This document shows, piece by piece, positions 22,801 through 37,800 of a stretch of DNA of 64,000 bases (the first letter of the stretch is position 1; every line of letters begins with the position of its first letter). This DNA comes from Larus michahellis (Eukaryota > Chordata > Aves > Charadriiformes > Laridae). The notes under the pieces were generated by a model. The model searched no databases, was not told the origin of the DNA, and worked only from the letters and a program-made list of their open reading frames with translations. The stretch lies in NCBI RefSeq assembly GCF_964199755.1, contig NC_133918.1, forward strand, positions 1,860,001 through 1,924,000, given 5' to 3'. The position numbers and the translations under genes were made by a program.

Positions 22801-25800
22801 TTTTCCTTTCAGACTGTGTCTGTCACGTCTATTAACATTGCTAGTGTCCGGCTCACACTAGGAAATAAAACCATACAATAACACAATATTAAAATCCACC
22901 AATAATATTAAAATCCACCAAGGCTGTAGCTGCGTCTGTACTCCTATCCACTGATCTGCACAGCAGAACGAGCTTGAAACCCCCCATTACAGTGGCTGCA
23001 AACCGGGGAGATAAAGTGTCATTGCTTCACGGCAATAAATTGAGGAGATGAAGCCGATTTTCCCCTTCTCTCCTGCAGCATGACAAAGCACTCGGATCAC
23101 AGCTAAAATGCAATCATGAGATAAGATGCCTACCTGTGGCTGGGTAGTAGAAGCAGACGGTGGAGCCGTAGAGAGCCAGAAATCCAAGTCTTCCCCCTGA
23201 ATTTCAAGAGAAAACAAAGCCATTATAGTTTTTTTGATACCATTCTTTGAAAGATTAAAAAAAAAATCATCAATTAAATTAAAACCTTAAGTTTTCATGG
23301 AAACTCATCGCTCCAGAATGCTCACACACGGATACTGCAACACGTTTTAGGAGCAAATAGTTGAAGCAGCTTGATGTCAGCCTTTGAACGCACTTCCAAA
23401 CCCGGACACGGCTGAGAGTAACTGCAGGTTACCCTCCGTATCACAGTATCTACAGGCATTCAAAGCACATCGGCTGCCCCTTAGAGGAAAAGTGCATCTC
23501 CGCAGAGTGGTTAACATGAAGGATACTTCAAGCCTCCAGAGTAACTGACAACTAACGGCAGGTTTTGTAACTGAAAGATTCTGAAGTACACAGGGGACAG
23601 GATGGAGAACAAAAGGGAGTTCCAGATATTTTGCTAACGAGTTCCCCATTGTAAGAACCGACAGAGCATCAGTAGACTCAGCTTCCAAATTAGATCTGGA
23701 AGATCTGCTGCGTAGGCTGCAGTAAGCTGAGATCTGCTAACTTGTGAGGCTAAGTAAATGTTATTTTTATTAGCAGAAATCTTTAAATACCTGCTCTTAT
23801 GGTTGTAAAAATTTAAGGAAAAAAAGCTTGAAAACATTCAGCTGTTTGGATTGTCAAACGTGACTGTTCCTAAGCAACACAAACAAAACACAGCGATAAA
23901 TATGGCCCGTAACAGCAGTTTCTAAAATAAAGCAAGTTTTGGAGAATTACCTTCTTTGCTTCTTCCTCTTCTACTACCTTTTTCTCTTTCTCTTTCTTCT
24001 TGCCTTTGTCTCTCTCTTTTTCTTTGTGTTTCTTTTCCTTCTTTTTGGGTTTCTTGCTCTTCTTCTCTACCAGGGGAGCTTCGGAATCTGGTGACTTCAG
24101 GGTCTCAACATTTCTGTGTCTCTGCACTGGCAGCTTCTCACTGTCCGCTAAGGGTCTTAAAAACAGAGAGACCATCATCCTTCTGCAAACAGCCTCCCTC
24201 AGCTCAGATTATCCTGCTGGACATCCAAGACAAGGTATGCTTTGGTTTTAAAGAGTTGGGCCCCAAAATCTTAAATCAGCACATACTTTTGTACCTGAAG
24301 CTTATTTACATAACTGCAGACACTGCCCTCGTGGATTAGAAGTTAATGGAAACATTTTGAAGGTGACCAAGAGCCAAGCTCTTGCTGACACCTGATCACT
24401 CTTAAAAGGGATAAACTACAGACTTGCAGGCTGCGTAACAGCCGCAGAAGAACACATTCACACGGCGTTACGCTGCACTCCTGCGAAACCACTCTCAAAG
24501 GAAGAGCAAAAACAGGAAACAGTAGGGAGCATTTGCAACAGTGGGGAAATTCAAGCAGTGGAACGACAGCATGGCTCAAACAGCCCTTGAAGGGCGTGTT
24601 CTTTTGTTGTTATCAATAAACAGATCACTTCAAATTGAAATTATTATAAGCAATAAATTGTCTCATTTTGAAAGCTTACACTATGAATCTGTACTGTACT
24701 GTTACGTTTTAAGCATTGCGTTTAATTTCGGATACCTGCTTCCAAAAAGCATGAGTAGTTCAGTTTTACACTGTATCACAAATCCATTACTTGGGAAAAA
24801 CCAGCTTAGCCATTTCTCCACTCTTGTCAAACACTGTCCAGAAATCAGCGGGACGTTCACCGATTGCCTCTTTTTCTATTTCTACAGCATTTGCTTAACA
24901 TTAATTTTCACATTTCAGCGGCAAACACGCATTCAGCAAATTTCTAATGGTCTCACCTGCTTTAATTTTTTTTGCTTATATTGCATAAAGAACCAGACTT
25001 GATTCATTTTTTAACTTTGAAATATACAACGTAAGGGCAAGATGGATCCCCCCCACATCTGTTTGAACAGTAACCAGATCTCATCTTTAAGCTATTTCAC
25101 ATATACCTGTAAGGAAACAGGGATCGATGCTGAAAGTCAACGATGAAATAAACTCCCACTAATTTCAGGGTGAAGGATTTCAATGGTTTCACCACCCTTC
25201 AAGTATTTACACTGTCCACAGGAATCAACCAACCTGACGAAGAAGGTCAGCCACTTGGCAATATATTCTTACCTGGAGGGCTTCCCTGAAACCAGACTGC
25301 GTGTGAGCGTGACACAGACATAGCAGTGCAAGCACAGAAAGAGAGAGAGAGAGGACAGAGACATGAGAAAACGTGACAGGAGAGCACACCGACTCATACG
25401 AAATGGCAAGAGAATGGACGGAAACAATACAAAAGTCCAAAGATGCCTCCCGGAGCACAGCGTTCAGGAACTGTTCTGCTCAGTGTTTTCTAGGCTGTTG
25501 AGGTTTGTCATGCAAATACAAGGTCTATAGTCAGAAACTAATACACTGATCCCCTGCAGACTCAGTAAAATGAGACCAGCTCATGAAAAAAACAGACGTT
25601 TTACAGAAACTGTTCTTTTGCTTTTTAAAAATGCTACATCACTTTTTTGCAGGGTCCCTACAGACTTGAGAATTACAGAGAACGGCACAGACTTTAAATG
25701 TGCCTGCAGAGTCTTCAAAACTTTACAGGAGGCATCCACGGACCATACATCAGCCATTATTTTTAGCATGGCAATTTTGTAAAACACCAACTAAAAAAAA

Positions 25801-28800
25801 AAATAAATCTCCATGTGCACTACTCAACAGCGCACTGCTAATTATCACGTGGCATGCAGGGATTCACAGCCTGAACTGTAAACAACTCCAGAAGCTGAAT
25901 GGGGGCCAGACTCTGGTCAAAATTAGGATGTGCAGTTCACTCAATCATTTTTCAACAGTGGCACCACGCTGAATGTCCACAGGGCAACAGGGATGCTATA
26001 AACTGGCTGTTACTGGTCAAATTATCACAAGACAGAGCATAGAGGCTTACTGTGTGTACTGAGGCCAAGCCGAACACAGGTCACACTCAGTGCCAAGGCA
26101 GGTTAGATCAGAGAGATGCTGGTACACCCAAAAGCTCAGACTAACTCTCCCACACCCGATCCCAGCTGCACTTGCCTGTGCTTTCAGACTCCATTCACAC
26201 ACAGAAAATGATCTCCCTGCCCCTACCGAACCCCCGCGACACCAGCAGCTCAGCTTTTCCCATTCATGCTGCAGCAGGAACCCAAGCCTGGACCATCATC
26301 TAAGGTTACATCCAAGACACGACTTGGTCTTTTCACCCAGCGGACTGCAAATAACGCCTTTGCCTGTTCAGCCCCAGACTTGCCCTCATGCATTCCAGTT
26401 AGCAATCAAGTAAATTCACATACAAAACCATCACTTACTTATCCAGATCTATATCGAGTGCCTTATATGGATCATTGGGATCTTTGTCATCTTCATCACT
26501 GGGTAAAGCGTTCTGCAGGAGAGATAAAGAGACCATCCACCAAAGAAGTGAACCACAGGCAGTTTCGAAACTAGAGCTCTACATCCCCCCAAGCAGTTTA
26601 AGACTGTTAACCCTGGAACAGCCCAGCTTGTGATCAGGCACAGCAAGTTCTAGGAACAATGCACTTTGATGCAGCGTCTAGTTACAAGATTAATTTAGAA
26701 CAGAAACTCATTCTTTATAAACGGCAGGATTTGAATTGCTGCTCTTTGGTTTTGATTAAAGGAAATTTTAGGAACAAATACAGATTACATCATTAGCATG
26801 CGCAATTAATTATAATCAGCTGCAAACCTGCTGACTAGACAGCAAGTTAGTGTCAAAGTGAAGCAGCAGAGCGTAATAAATGAAGTGACTATTTGGACAG
26901 CATTACTTTTACAGCAGAGATGCATACTGTTTGTTTTGGGTTTGGTGTCTGGTTTGGGTTTGGTTTTTTTTTGGTTTGGTTTTTTTTTTTTTTTTTTTAA
27001 TAGCTTCAGTGGCAATTTTTGTCTTTTTCTGAACAAAAAGAAAAGCATTTTTCGCCCTGCAAAGAACAGCCTAGGAGCATCTCAGTCATTTCTTCAACAG
27101 CTTTGCAAGAAATCAGAGCTCTGGAACTGCAACAGTACAGACTGGCTGGTGATTCCTGGGGCGAAATCTCTCCAGAAGAGCACACAGATAAACCCCCACA
27201 ACTCAGACCTCCAACCAAAGCAACTGACCTCCGGCATCTCTTCCGTTATGATATCGACGTGGTGAGCTGGAGCGATGTCCTCCTCGCTCTCCGTGTGCAG
27301 AGAGTTATGGCGATGATGTTTACCCCTCTTCTCCTTTTTCTGTTTTTTCTTTTTCTTGTCTTTCTCCAGTTTCTGTTTGTGTCTTCGCTCTTCTTCCAGT
27401 TTCACATACTGGTCAGACATAGGCATTCCTGTGGAGGAAGCCAAACTGCTTTCAGGCTACAGTCCACATGGACAGTGATCTCAGAAACAATAACATTTGG
27501 AGTGACCCTTGCGTGTAGCTTCTCAGAATTAGAAGGATCGACACTTCTCCCTGCTTCCACATTATCTCACATACAGCCCCTCCTGCAGCAGCTTTACTAT
27601 CACACTCCATCTCTCCAGAAACAGGACACACCTCTGTCCTGCTCCCCGATTCCTGTCCATGTTAACTGGATTAAAATATCAATGTTTAGATGCTCTTTAA
27701 GCAGAACCGGTGCCATTGCTGTACTAATTCTGACAACTTTCCACACTTTCAGGAAAACCTTTGTTGTGTAAGCCTCAAATATTTGCACCTAGAAGTGATC
27801 ACTTGCAATGTGCTGCACTTTATCAACAGCCTTTCAGCGTTATATCAAACCACTCATCAGACACACACCTATCTTTTGATACTTGAAACAAGATGTTAAA
27901 ATAGTAGCTCTACCATTAGACTCCACTTAGTATCTGCTGGTCACCTTCATCAGCCCTTTCAGACACTTCAAAGGTGACTGTTTCCTACCAGAACAGCGTT
28001 AGTTTACACGTTACAGACTTTGCTGCATATTATACTTAATCACAGAATTACTTCTAATACTGTCCTGAAAGAAACCGCACTTGGACTGCAAAGTGCTATT
28101 TTCAAACACGTGTAAGTTAAGGAGATACATTTAAGAGTCTAACGAAAGAATGTTCCTTGCCCTTAAAAACCCAAGGAGAAATTCCTAAGAAGGAATTATT
28201 GTTTTGCTTAACTGAATTTCTGCAATTAACTTACCTGGAACTTTTAATGGGACAGAAAGGTCGATCTGGACCACGGGTATATGTTCCACACCTGGAGTGT
28301 CTTGGTATCGCTGGGAAAATGAAAGTTTGTTACATTCAGAGCACTGCCAGATAAAAATCTATATAGATGGGCGCATTTCAAAACATCAAGTAGTTTAATC
28401 CTTTAAGCAAACATTTTAAAGGATAGGAATGGAATAGCTCAGGACTAAATCCCATGCGGGAGCAGGGTGCATTTTAAAGCCAGCTCATCGCTATTATAAA
28501 GACCCTACTTCTACCTACAGTTTTTTAACCTTGCTACTGCCATGAAGGCTTGTTGCAACTCTCTGAAGAATTTTTGCTTTGTGTTTTATTGCCAATGACT
28601 TGCCACTTCAAAAGATCAATTTTGAGATTTGAGTTGAAGAAAATGGGGCAGTCCTTAGGATAGAGAGGGAATAAAGCAGGTTCTTTCCCTGAAAACAGTG
28701 TTAAGAGACCACGACCTTTTCATCCATTAAAATCACTGGGTGTTCAAGAAGAACATGTTCAAGGCTCCCTCTCTCTTCGTGGCTCTTAATGAAGTGCAAC

Positions 28801-31800
28801 CTGAATCCTTCCATCTCCCAGAGCTGGGACAAACTACCTGCACAGGAATTTGTGACACAGGGGCACAGAGAAGCAGTATTTCTCTACAGCTTTTAGAAAC
28901 ACAAACGCTGCGCTTTCCATGACAAGTTAATCCAGATTGTTCCAAACTGCTGTGTAATGGGAGCTGTGACAATCACCACTTTCTTATTTCTAAACTGGAG
29001 GTCCACCAAAGGTTCACAGAAAGCTGGCTGCTCTTGTTATATCAGGTCGTTTTTGAGTTTCTCAACACAAAGGAGACTCAGAAAAACAACTGCAGGTCGT
29101 CACTCCAATGGGCACACTGTTACATGATCAGAACTGCAGTGGAAATAATCAGAATGTCCCAGACAGAAGCTGCAGCTCTGACATCCAGGGAGCCTTCACA
29201 CAGTTACATGAGAGGCCAGTAAGAGATTTTAATTCAGGCTCACTCACCTTTTGCGGCGAAGGAGAGCTTTTAATGTAAAATGGGTTGTTTGCCTGTTCTT
29301 GTTTCCGGGCTTCTCGTCGCTAAAAGCAGATGAATATTTGTAGTTAGAATGTCTGTTTACAAGCAAAAACAGATAAAAGGCAAAGTGCAAAACACAATCT
29401 CCCTGAATTTTTGGAACAATATATAACCGCTTGCAAAAAGGCTACAGCACACTAGCTTGTGTATAACAAACCAGTTCTGAGTTACAAGACATACTAGAAT
29501 ATAACCACAAGTACTGTTACTACTACAACTAATAATCCTTAGAACACCCTTTCTTTGCTTTTTAATTCTGGACTGGAGAGAGTAACTTCTGAAGACCAGA
29601 TTTTGATGGCAATTCAAACGTTTGTATTTTCATTTTTGCAAAAATAGGAAGAAGTGAAGACTCTTATCAATAAAGTTTTCATTATGAAAACAAAAAGGTC
29701 AGAAGCAGGAAATATGGTATCATTGCTGAGAACAGTCACATTAGAGTAATTTCTAGAAGCTGCTAAAGTCCAGGAGCAAAGGTGTTGCCTCTTTTTCTGC
29801 CTATACAGAGCACACAGAATAAGAAAAGTACACCAACAGAGAAGGCGTGTAAAATACCAAGCAGTTGCAGAGCTCAGCACAAACGTCCATCCTCAAGACC
29901 CCATTACTTCGAAGTGCACTGCACTACACCCCACAGTTTACAGGTCAGATTTTTACAACAGCTCCAAACTCCTAACAAGAGCCATGTTTTTATGATATCT
30001 TGTTTCCATTTGGACAAGACAGGCAAGCTAGATTTCCAAGAGAACTTTATACTGTCTGTATTCCACAATGCCTAAAAAAAAAAATACCTGTATTCAAATA
30101 CATATATTTTGTTTGCATCAAATCATCAGATTTCTGAGCTGTAGAAAGCAGCACGGCTCCCTGGCTACACGGAGAACACACAACAGCTCCAGCTGCTTCT
30201 GTAGCACTTGCAACATTACTACTGAATTATGCAGGGAAAAGCATTTTAACATTCACTCACTCTGGCCAGTTCCTCTTCATCTATTTCTGGCTGTCTGTGT
30301 CTGGAATGCCTTTGTTCCTCATCGTGGAAAATTGTTTTGGGCTTTTCATCTTCAGACTCACTGTCTGATGGAGGTTCATTGATCCAGGCATCAAGGTCCA
30401 ATCTGGGAAGAATTGCAGTAAACAAACAGCTCGACTGAGTGCCCCTGAGTATTTTGGTATTTCTAATCATATATTTTGTTTTGCTACTTAAGTTTAAATA
30501 AGGTTTTGGGAGAGAGAAGGAACCTTACCCCTCTGGAACTGGTACTTTCTTCTGTGCTTTAGGAGCCACAGGGTTCAGCTCACCAGCAAACAGGGCTATC
30601 ACTTCCTCAGCTACAGGTACTTCTTTTATTTGTAGCTTCTGAATATATTTTATTAGTTGCAAGATGCAAGAAGCCTAAAAACAAATGCAGAAGTAATTTC
30701 AGGATTAATATTAAACTGAACCAAAAAAAAAAAATCAACTGAATGAACGTCAGCAGAAGAGAACTGCTCTACTCCATTAAGGGAATTAAGGGAAGCAGCA
30801 TAACTGCAGGTTTAGAGCAAATGTTAAAAGAAATAATCCATGTCAACCCTCTCTTCTAGCTGTGTCCTTAAGTGCTTGCATAATTTTAAAATTACATTGT
30901 TTTGAGTGAAATTCTTGACGGCAGTCTTCCGAGGTGGTATTGAACTGGAATAAGATCTGGGCTCTGACATGAACTGTCCCCATCCTTCCCAGTTCTCTAG
31001 TTCCGGAGCTTCTCTTCCACCGAGTTACACCAAGTACAGAATAACGCACCGCTCCATCGATAACAATGGCTTATATAAAACATGCATGGCCACAGCAAAT
31101 TACATTTATGCTCCAAGACAAATAAGAGACTTTGTATGATAAAATCCAAAGTAATTTTGTTCTCTTACCCTCTCCTGAACTTCTAGATCTGCACTCTGGA
31201 CAAACTGCGGCAGGCGGTCAATCATCAGCTGCGTAATTTCCTGAGCTGCTTCCTTTTCGCCAGATTGCTCTTTCTGCTGCAGGATGGACGCGTACAGCTT
31301 CACCATGTTCTGGACATAAACTGCCTGGATGTGGCCTGGTAGAGTTGTAACTTTAGGCCTCAACATTGCTTCTAAGGTTTGGTTTGCTTCCTCAAGGTGT
31401 CTGTAAAGACAGAGAGGACAGATGAAAGCCAGAAACTGAGAAATTTCAAAATTTCATCAGTCTTCATGGAAAAGAATTTTTCGAAAAACCTCGGTTGCAG
31501 TACAAAGTACTACAGAAAGACAGGACAGATTACAAATGCGGAATGATTTGCTCCCTGTGTATCTTCCCCTTCCAAATTACAGTAGTAACGTGGCACAGAA
31601 GACTTTATAGCTTTCTCCTTTCACCGGAGAGGAGGGACGCCCCAGTTTCCACCTTTACAAGTTCATTATTCTCTCCATTAACTAAGCACTGCACTTTTAA
31701 GTGCCAGCTCCTTGCACAGCCTGGATCTAGCAGCCCGACTGCCTTCCTGCCATTCTGTACTTCACCACTCACATCACCGAGGTTGTATTTCCAATGATAC

Positions 31801-34800
31801 ACTGAACAAAAATAAAATCTAGTAGGCAATGCTTAACACACCAAAAAGAATGCAGAACACAGCACTTGTGATAATAATCCCATGCTCTTCTTCAACATTG
31901 TCTGCTCACAACTAAATGGAAGATGCACAAAAGCTACTGGCCCATTGCAAATGGAAAGCTAAAGTTATTTCCAAGTAAAAAATGTGATCAAACTGAAGCA
32001 GGAAAGTATGTTCTCTTGGTTCTTAATCTCCAGTTTTCTTTGCAGAACTTTTTTAATCAGATGAAGATCTGCGCCTTATCAGAGTTCCCTAAAAATATCA
32101 CACCTACTATGGGAATTTAAACTGGAACCAGTGTTCAGAGTGGCAATTACAAGAAGAGACACCAAAGCAGACGACAAAAGGAGACGACAGTATCATGATG
32201 TGTCCAACTTGACAAAACGAAAGCTGGGTAGGCATCTGCACACACGATCGAGAGACAAAAACATCTATTTAAGCTAAAAGACATTGTTGGCACAAAACCA
32301 ATGAAAATTGCGCTAGTGTGGGTACAGATAAATTTTGAGCAAAAAAGATGACTTCTAACCCTCCGAAAGATTAGGTGCTGCAAAAACCTTTCAACAAGGG
32401 CAAAACAGGGAGGAGAGCAAAAACTAATTCATAGCGATCGGACATTTTCCCTATGATAAAGTGGGGTTAGACCTTCATGGTTAAGGAGTTTTTCCAATGT
32501 CAAGATCTTACTGCTCATACCCACAACTACGCCTTCCTGCACGAGTGGGCAGGACTACAGAGATATGGTAAAAGACCAGATATTCAAAATGAAGTATCCC
32601 TCTTGGTTAGAAACAGCTGAGGAGTCTTATGGGGTGAGGGAGGGGGAAAGCAGCAGTCATTTTGTTAGCTTCAGGGTGCACACTCTGAACTCTTCTCCCA
32701 AAAGTACTTTTGAGCAATCTGAACATTTGCCTGAAAGAAGCTGCTCAAAGCACAGCAGGGTTTCTGTTTGCACTTACTCGGAGAACTCCCCGCATATCCA
32801 CGCGGCAGCATAAAGCACCTCACAGATCCCATTTCTCTGGGTGTTGCTGGCTATGAGATGAGCATTGTCCAGAAGCATGGCCATTTGAGAAACTGCAAAT
32901 TTACGGATAGCTTTGACTCTGATAGCTACATCCAACATCTGAGCTGCTATGAGATGCCCGTGCCGTGTGCCTTCCAAGCGGGTCAGCTCCACCAAGATGC
33001 TTATGTACCTACAAAAAGTGAAAGGGATGCAATTTTATCAGCAGACAATCGTGCGTTACCATTGCTGATGATCTCAAAGGTAACACACAAAACCACTGAC
33101 CATTCGAAGTTTGTGATGTATTGATAATTGGACTGACTGCAAATATCTATGATTTTAGTCAGCAGCTCATCCCGGTATGTCGTCCCTTCTGCTTTATCCA
33201 CGTGAATCATCAGTTTCTTCACTATCTCCATCAAGTTCTTCTTTGATACCTGTTAAAGAGTTATTGAGAGGCTGAACCAAAACTAAGCCATTTCCCATAC
33301 TGTCAAGTCCTTCTAATCCCATTAAAGCAGCTGCGAGCTCTTTGCCGGACCCGTGTCATGTGTTAACAGGAAATCAGAACCACCTCTAGAGGTCCCAGCT
33401 TTGATCACAATTGAAAAAGGAAACTGTTTCTTTCTTTTCAATGTTGTTATTAAAGCAGAGCCAGTGCAAGTATACACAGCCATGCTGTGGGAGAGCTGAG
33501 AATCAGAATTACAGATCTTTTACTTGTCGTACATGCCACGAAAAGATACGGGAGTTATTATCACAAGACTACTGGGGTGAGAGGAAGAGAAAGTTGCAAG
33601 TTTTTCTTAAACATCACCTCCTACAGGGTCACAGGGGCTGGAGAGGAAAGGAAATAGGCGTAGAAACATACCATGCCATACAGGAGATCTAAAGCTCTGA
33701 GTCGGATGGACTCATCTTTGTCATCCAAACACTGGAGAATGAGATCCTTGTGAGACTGAACGGATTTAGGGTGTGTCTTCAGGATTTTGGACATAGCTAA
33801 CAGTCCCAGGTATTTCACTGTGAAAGACAAAATAAAACTTCTTTCCAAATATAGAAACACTGGTTTGTGTTGTGCATGACATCTTAATACCAAGTGCTTC
33901 TACTGAAACTGACTTTAATACACTTGAATAAAAATCTGTAATAAGGAAAAGCACTTCTGAGAAACAATACATCACAGATTACGGTCTTTAATTTCATAAT
34001 CTCACATACAGGCACATAGTTACATATACAGTCTTCATCACAGTCTTCTTGCACCTCAAATTTTATCATTGATTTACAAGTATGTATTTAATATATAGAA
34101 GCTATGGGGTTCGAGAACAGGCATCCCAGGATGAAGAAAGCTTTAAAAGCACCGAAGATTGGTGTTTTAAGTAGGAATCCTGTTCTCAATGGGAAAAATT
34201 CAGACAGCAGGAAAAAGGTTTACCAAAAAAAGGATTTCCCAGTGTTCTTTGCAGTCACTAAAATCAGTAAGCGTCCTTGCATTTTACTATTACGCTTACA
34301 CTGCTGAATACCCCTCACTACTTTCCAAGCAGCAAGTTTATAAAAAGGGAAAATCCGGAGCATGGAAAAAGAACTGTTTTAGATTTACAAGGCCACAAAC
34401 AGCAGTAACAATTAATCTAATTTGTTTTAAAAAAGCTCATTATAAAGAAGCGCTCACTATCAAAAATTATTTCCACATTAAAAATCCCAGCAATGGTGTA
34501 CAACATGCCAGGCACTCCAACACTGAACAAGCTGTTTGCAGAAACAGCTCATCGCTCTTCTGCAGCTGCAGTTCCTCCCCAGCGGTTCGTTTCTAAAAGC
34601 TTCCATGAAGACAAGCAACATACTTACAGTTCTGGTCAGAATCTTCTATCAATATCCTTAACTTCTGAACACAAAGCTGGAAAAAAGATCACATCATGCT
34701 TATTACAAGCCTTAAAAGCCTTAATTAGAATAACGTTTTATGACATTTATTCAATACGCAAGGAAGCATTGTGACCCAGACCCGGTCAGAGGGTCTTGTT

Positions 34801-37800
34801 GCGTTAACAGATTTCAAAACAAAAGGAACTCCCGTAGGATTGTATTGACAGTAGCACCTGAACAAGAGTTAGGAAAACTCTAAATGAGAAGAATCTGCAT
34901 TTTAAAGCAAAGAAAATAAGAGAAGGTATATAGGAAATGCTTCAGTCTGTAGGAGTCCACCCATGTGAGAGCGAGCTATTGCTTTAACTTTTGGCAGAGG
35001 AATACAATCCAGTTTCTCCATGGCATTACACAGTAGAGCAGAACAAATAACCCCCACCAAAAGCTGTACCTGGATGCTGGCGCTGTGATTCGGCATCCCA
35101 GAGGACAGAGAGATCAAAACTGCAATACACAAGCACAAACTGCAGTTAGTATTTCTGTGTTCCGAACGAGTGCAACAACACAACACTTAAAGCTCAACAG
35201 CTCGCTCGGCTCACACAGAGATGCCCATTTATTTTGTTGTTTGTCTGTTTGTTTGGACTTTTGGGGGACCTGAGCAATGTGGGAGAAAGTAGGTTGTTAC
35301 ACAAATCATAGTTTCATATACTTTAAGAGGAATAATAGCAGGGCAGGAAAAAAAAAAACGAGTGCAAGGGTAGGAACTGCTGGAACAGCCAGGTCAAAGC
35401 TGCTTTTCATTACACTTTGCTCTCATTAAGGTTTACTTCACTGATATCACGTAGCAATCGAGACTGTAAATATGTCATCAGCAACCGTATAGCTGAATTT
35501 TTAAGTGTGCACTTCCCTAATGTAACGAGATGCAGCAGCGGAGCCTGGAGTTTAATGTAATTAGATTGGAGCTTTAATCAAGCCAGTGAGAGACTCGAGG
35601 CAAAAATCAGGTCCCATTGTTGGCATCTGTAAAGCCCTGGCAGCACACAGCCCCACAGCAGAGAAGGTGGCGTTATCTCCTTAACTGCTGCTGTCAAACA
35701 GCATGGCCACGCCAACACTGGCTCTCAGCGAGCAAGCCACACACAACTAATAACTACAGTGGCATTTTGCTCTCCATAATCCCGCAGAGCTGCATTTCTG
35801 AGAAGCCGTGTTAGATGCTATCGTCCTGGGTCATGCAAAGAGCTGGCAGGCACAAGGTGCTGCTCCAATGCAGGCACCCGGCTTCACATCTCATCTTCTG
35901 AATTTGAGCTTCACATTACAGTCCCTGAGGCGTCCTGGGCGTGTGAACTTCCCTTTGAACCACAGAATTATAGTATTGTATCTCAGGGAAGCACACTGTC
36001 ATCCACAATGGAATTAACCTCCATGTTATTTTTTTCACCCATCATAACGTCATCTCACATTTCCCTGAAGGAATGAGCGAATACAAAGTGAGTGACAGAT
36101 CACCCTTTCCTCTCCAAACTGACCCAGTACAGCACGTTCCTGCCTCACTATCCAAACTACCCAAAAGAAACAGATTTACAGCCAGACTGTGGATGTCAAT
36201 AACCCTCTGCTTCCCCACTCTGACAGAAAAGTGCCAAGTCTGAGCTGGAATACTGCGTTATCCCTTTTTGCCTTTGTTTCTCTCTCCATCCCCATTACTC
36301 TCTCACATCCCTCCCCCAGCAGCTGAAACTGTAAATCAATTATTCCAATGACCTCCTTTAAGTAATTACACCGAGTTTTTAAACTGTGAAATTGTAGAAT
36401 TGAAAAAATAAGTCTTCTCCTTCGTCACATAAGAAAACTTTGTCAAAGTTTCCACGAGGCATCCGTCATATTTTAATTCTATTGCTGCTGGGATACTTCA
36501 TAGTTCTAGCAACATATAAATATCACACCCATTGTCCGTATTTTGTTTCAGCCTTTAGCAAACACAACACATCTGTAGTAACTTCGCCTCATCGACTGAC
36601 AACAAAGGATTTCAGTTACAGTTACACAGTGACACAAATCAAAGTTTGCCAGGCGACTTATTTCAGTTATAAAACACAGTAAATTAAAGAAAGGTTTGCA
36701 GATGGTGTTAATTGACGACAAAGTTCATCATGTTATTTTCTAGGTTACAAATCTCATTTCTCACCTGCTATTACTGTGTTCACACATTCATATAAGAGAG
36801 ACATGGCTGAGGTGCTGAAACAGAAATGAAGTATTTTAAATAAGGAATAAAACCAGCACATTTTGAAGAGTTGTCAACAATATCTTGGAGCTAGTTAACA
36901 CCTTTAATTACAGAGGAAATTGCCAGTATTCTGCTCCATGTACCTTCAAACTAGATGAAATGATTCTCACCCAAAAATGGGGGAGGGGGACTACTGAATG
37001 TTAAATATCTTCTGAGAAGCAGCAAGTAACAGCGCTGTAACACAAGGGATGAGGAAGGAAGCAGTTATTCAAAACCTCGGTCCCAGTTACAAAGCACTGA
37101 ACCAATCTTGTCCGAGGGTCAAATCAAATCCGCTGCCCAAGGTCAAAAATTCACGATAAGGCAGGCAAATGGAGAAGCTCAAGTCCCTCTCCAAAGGGAA
37201 CGAGCCCTACACAAACAGCAGACTCTGCTGGCATGCAGGTACACGCTTGCTCATTCCTAAGTGAGCTACAGATTTTCCCCGTCTGATTTCCCCCAAAACT
37301 TAAATTCAAGACAACTTTTGCCAGTTGAACACATGTACAGTGCAGTTCTGAGGATTCTGGAAGTACTTACAAATCCTGATCTAAACAAGAAGGAAACACA
37401 GTGAACCTCACGAGTAAGAAAGGAGCAGACTCCAGAAGCAAGGTCTGCAAAGGGAATGAACAAACAGCTCTGGAGGCAGCAGTCCCAGCGGCTGCGTGAC
37501 GGTCACAGCACACCGTATACTCCAGGACGCTCAGAACTGAGAATCGTTTTCGCTCCCTATCCATTTCAGGGGGGATGGCAGGGTGGTTCGCCTTATGCGT
37601 GAGTGATACGAGATCCAAACTCACCACATGGAGACCAAACCGAACAGCATTAAGATCTCACAAATAATAAAATGAATGACTAATGTGGGAGTTGGGGAGG
37701 GGAGGCAGAGGCAGGACTGAAGACATACTGTCCATTTTCCTGCTTTTTCTGGCAAAGCCCTGTTTCTGATGAATTTGTATGTATTTGTCACTGCTGCAAA

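Larger units (their letters stand above)
16879..32777 (-). other. AP3D1: AP3D1 introns 14-31 (content)
   Basis: These introns range from 126 bases (intron 16) to 2283 bases (intron 21). All use GT-AG ends. I see no nested gene. Notable content is a 19-bp tandem duplication at 22885-22920 and a T-rich GGTTT-type low-complexity stretch at 26929-26998. The rest is ordinary AT-rich intron sequence, and no transposon was recognised. Confidence 0.6.

Noticed and set aside
23956..24339. Leu/Ser/Cys-rich plus-strand frame with membrane-like look
   Set aside because: Antisense image of the Lys/Glu-rich AP3D1 exon 22.
27019..27771. 250-codon plus-strand open frame
   Set aside because: Shadow of AP3D1 exon 20 and flanking intron; its Phe/Leu-rich middle is the complement of the Lys-rich coding strand.
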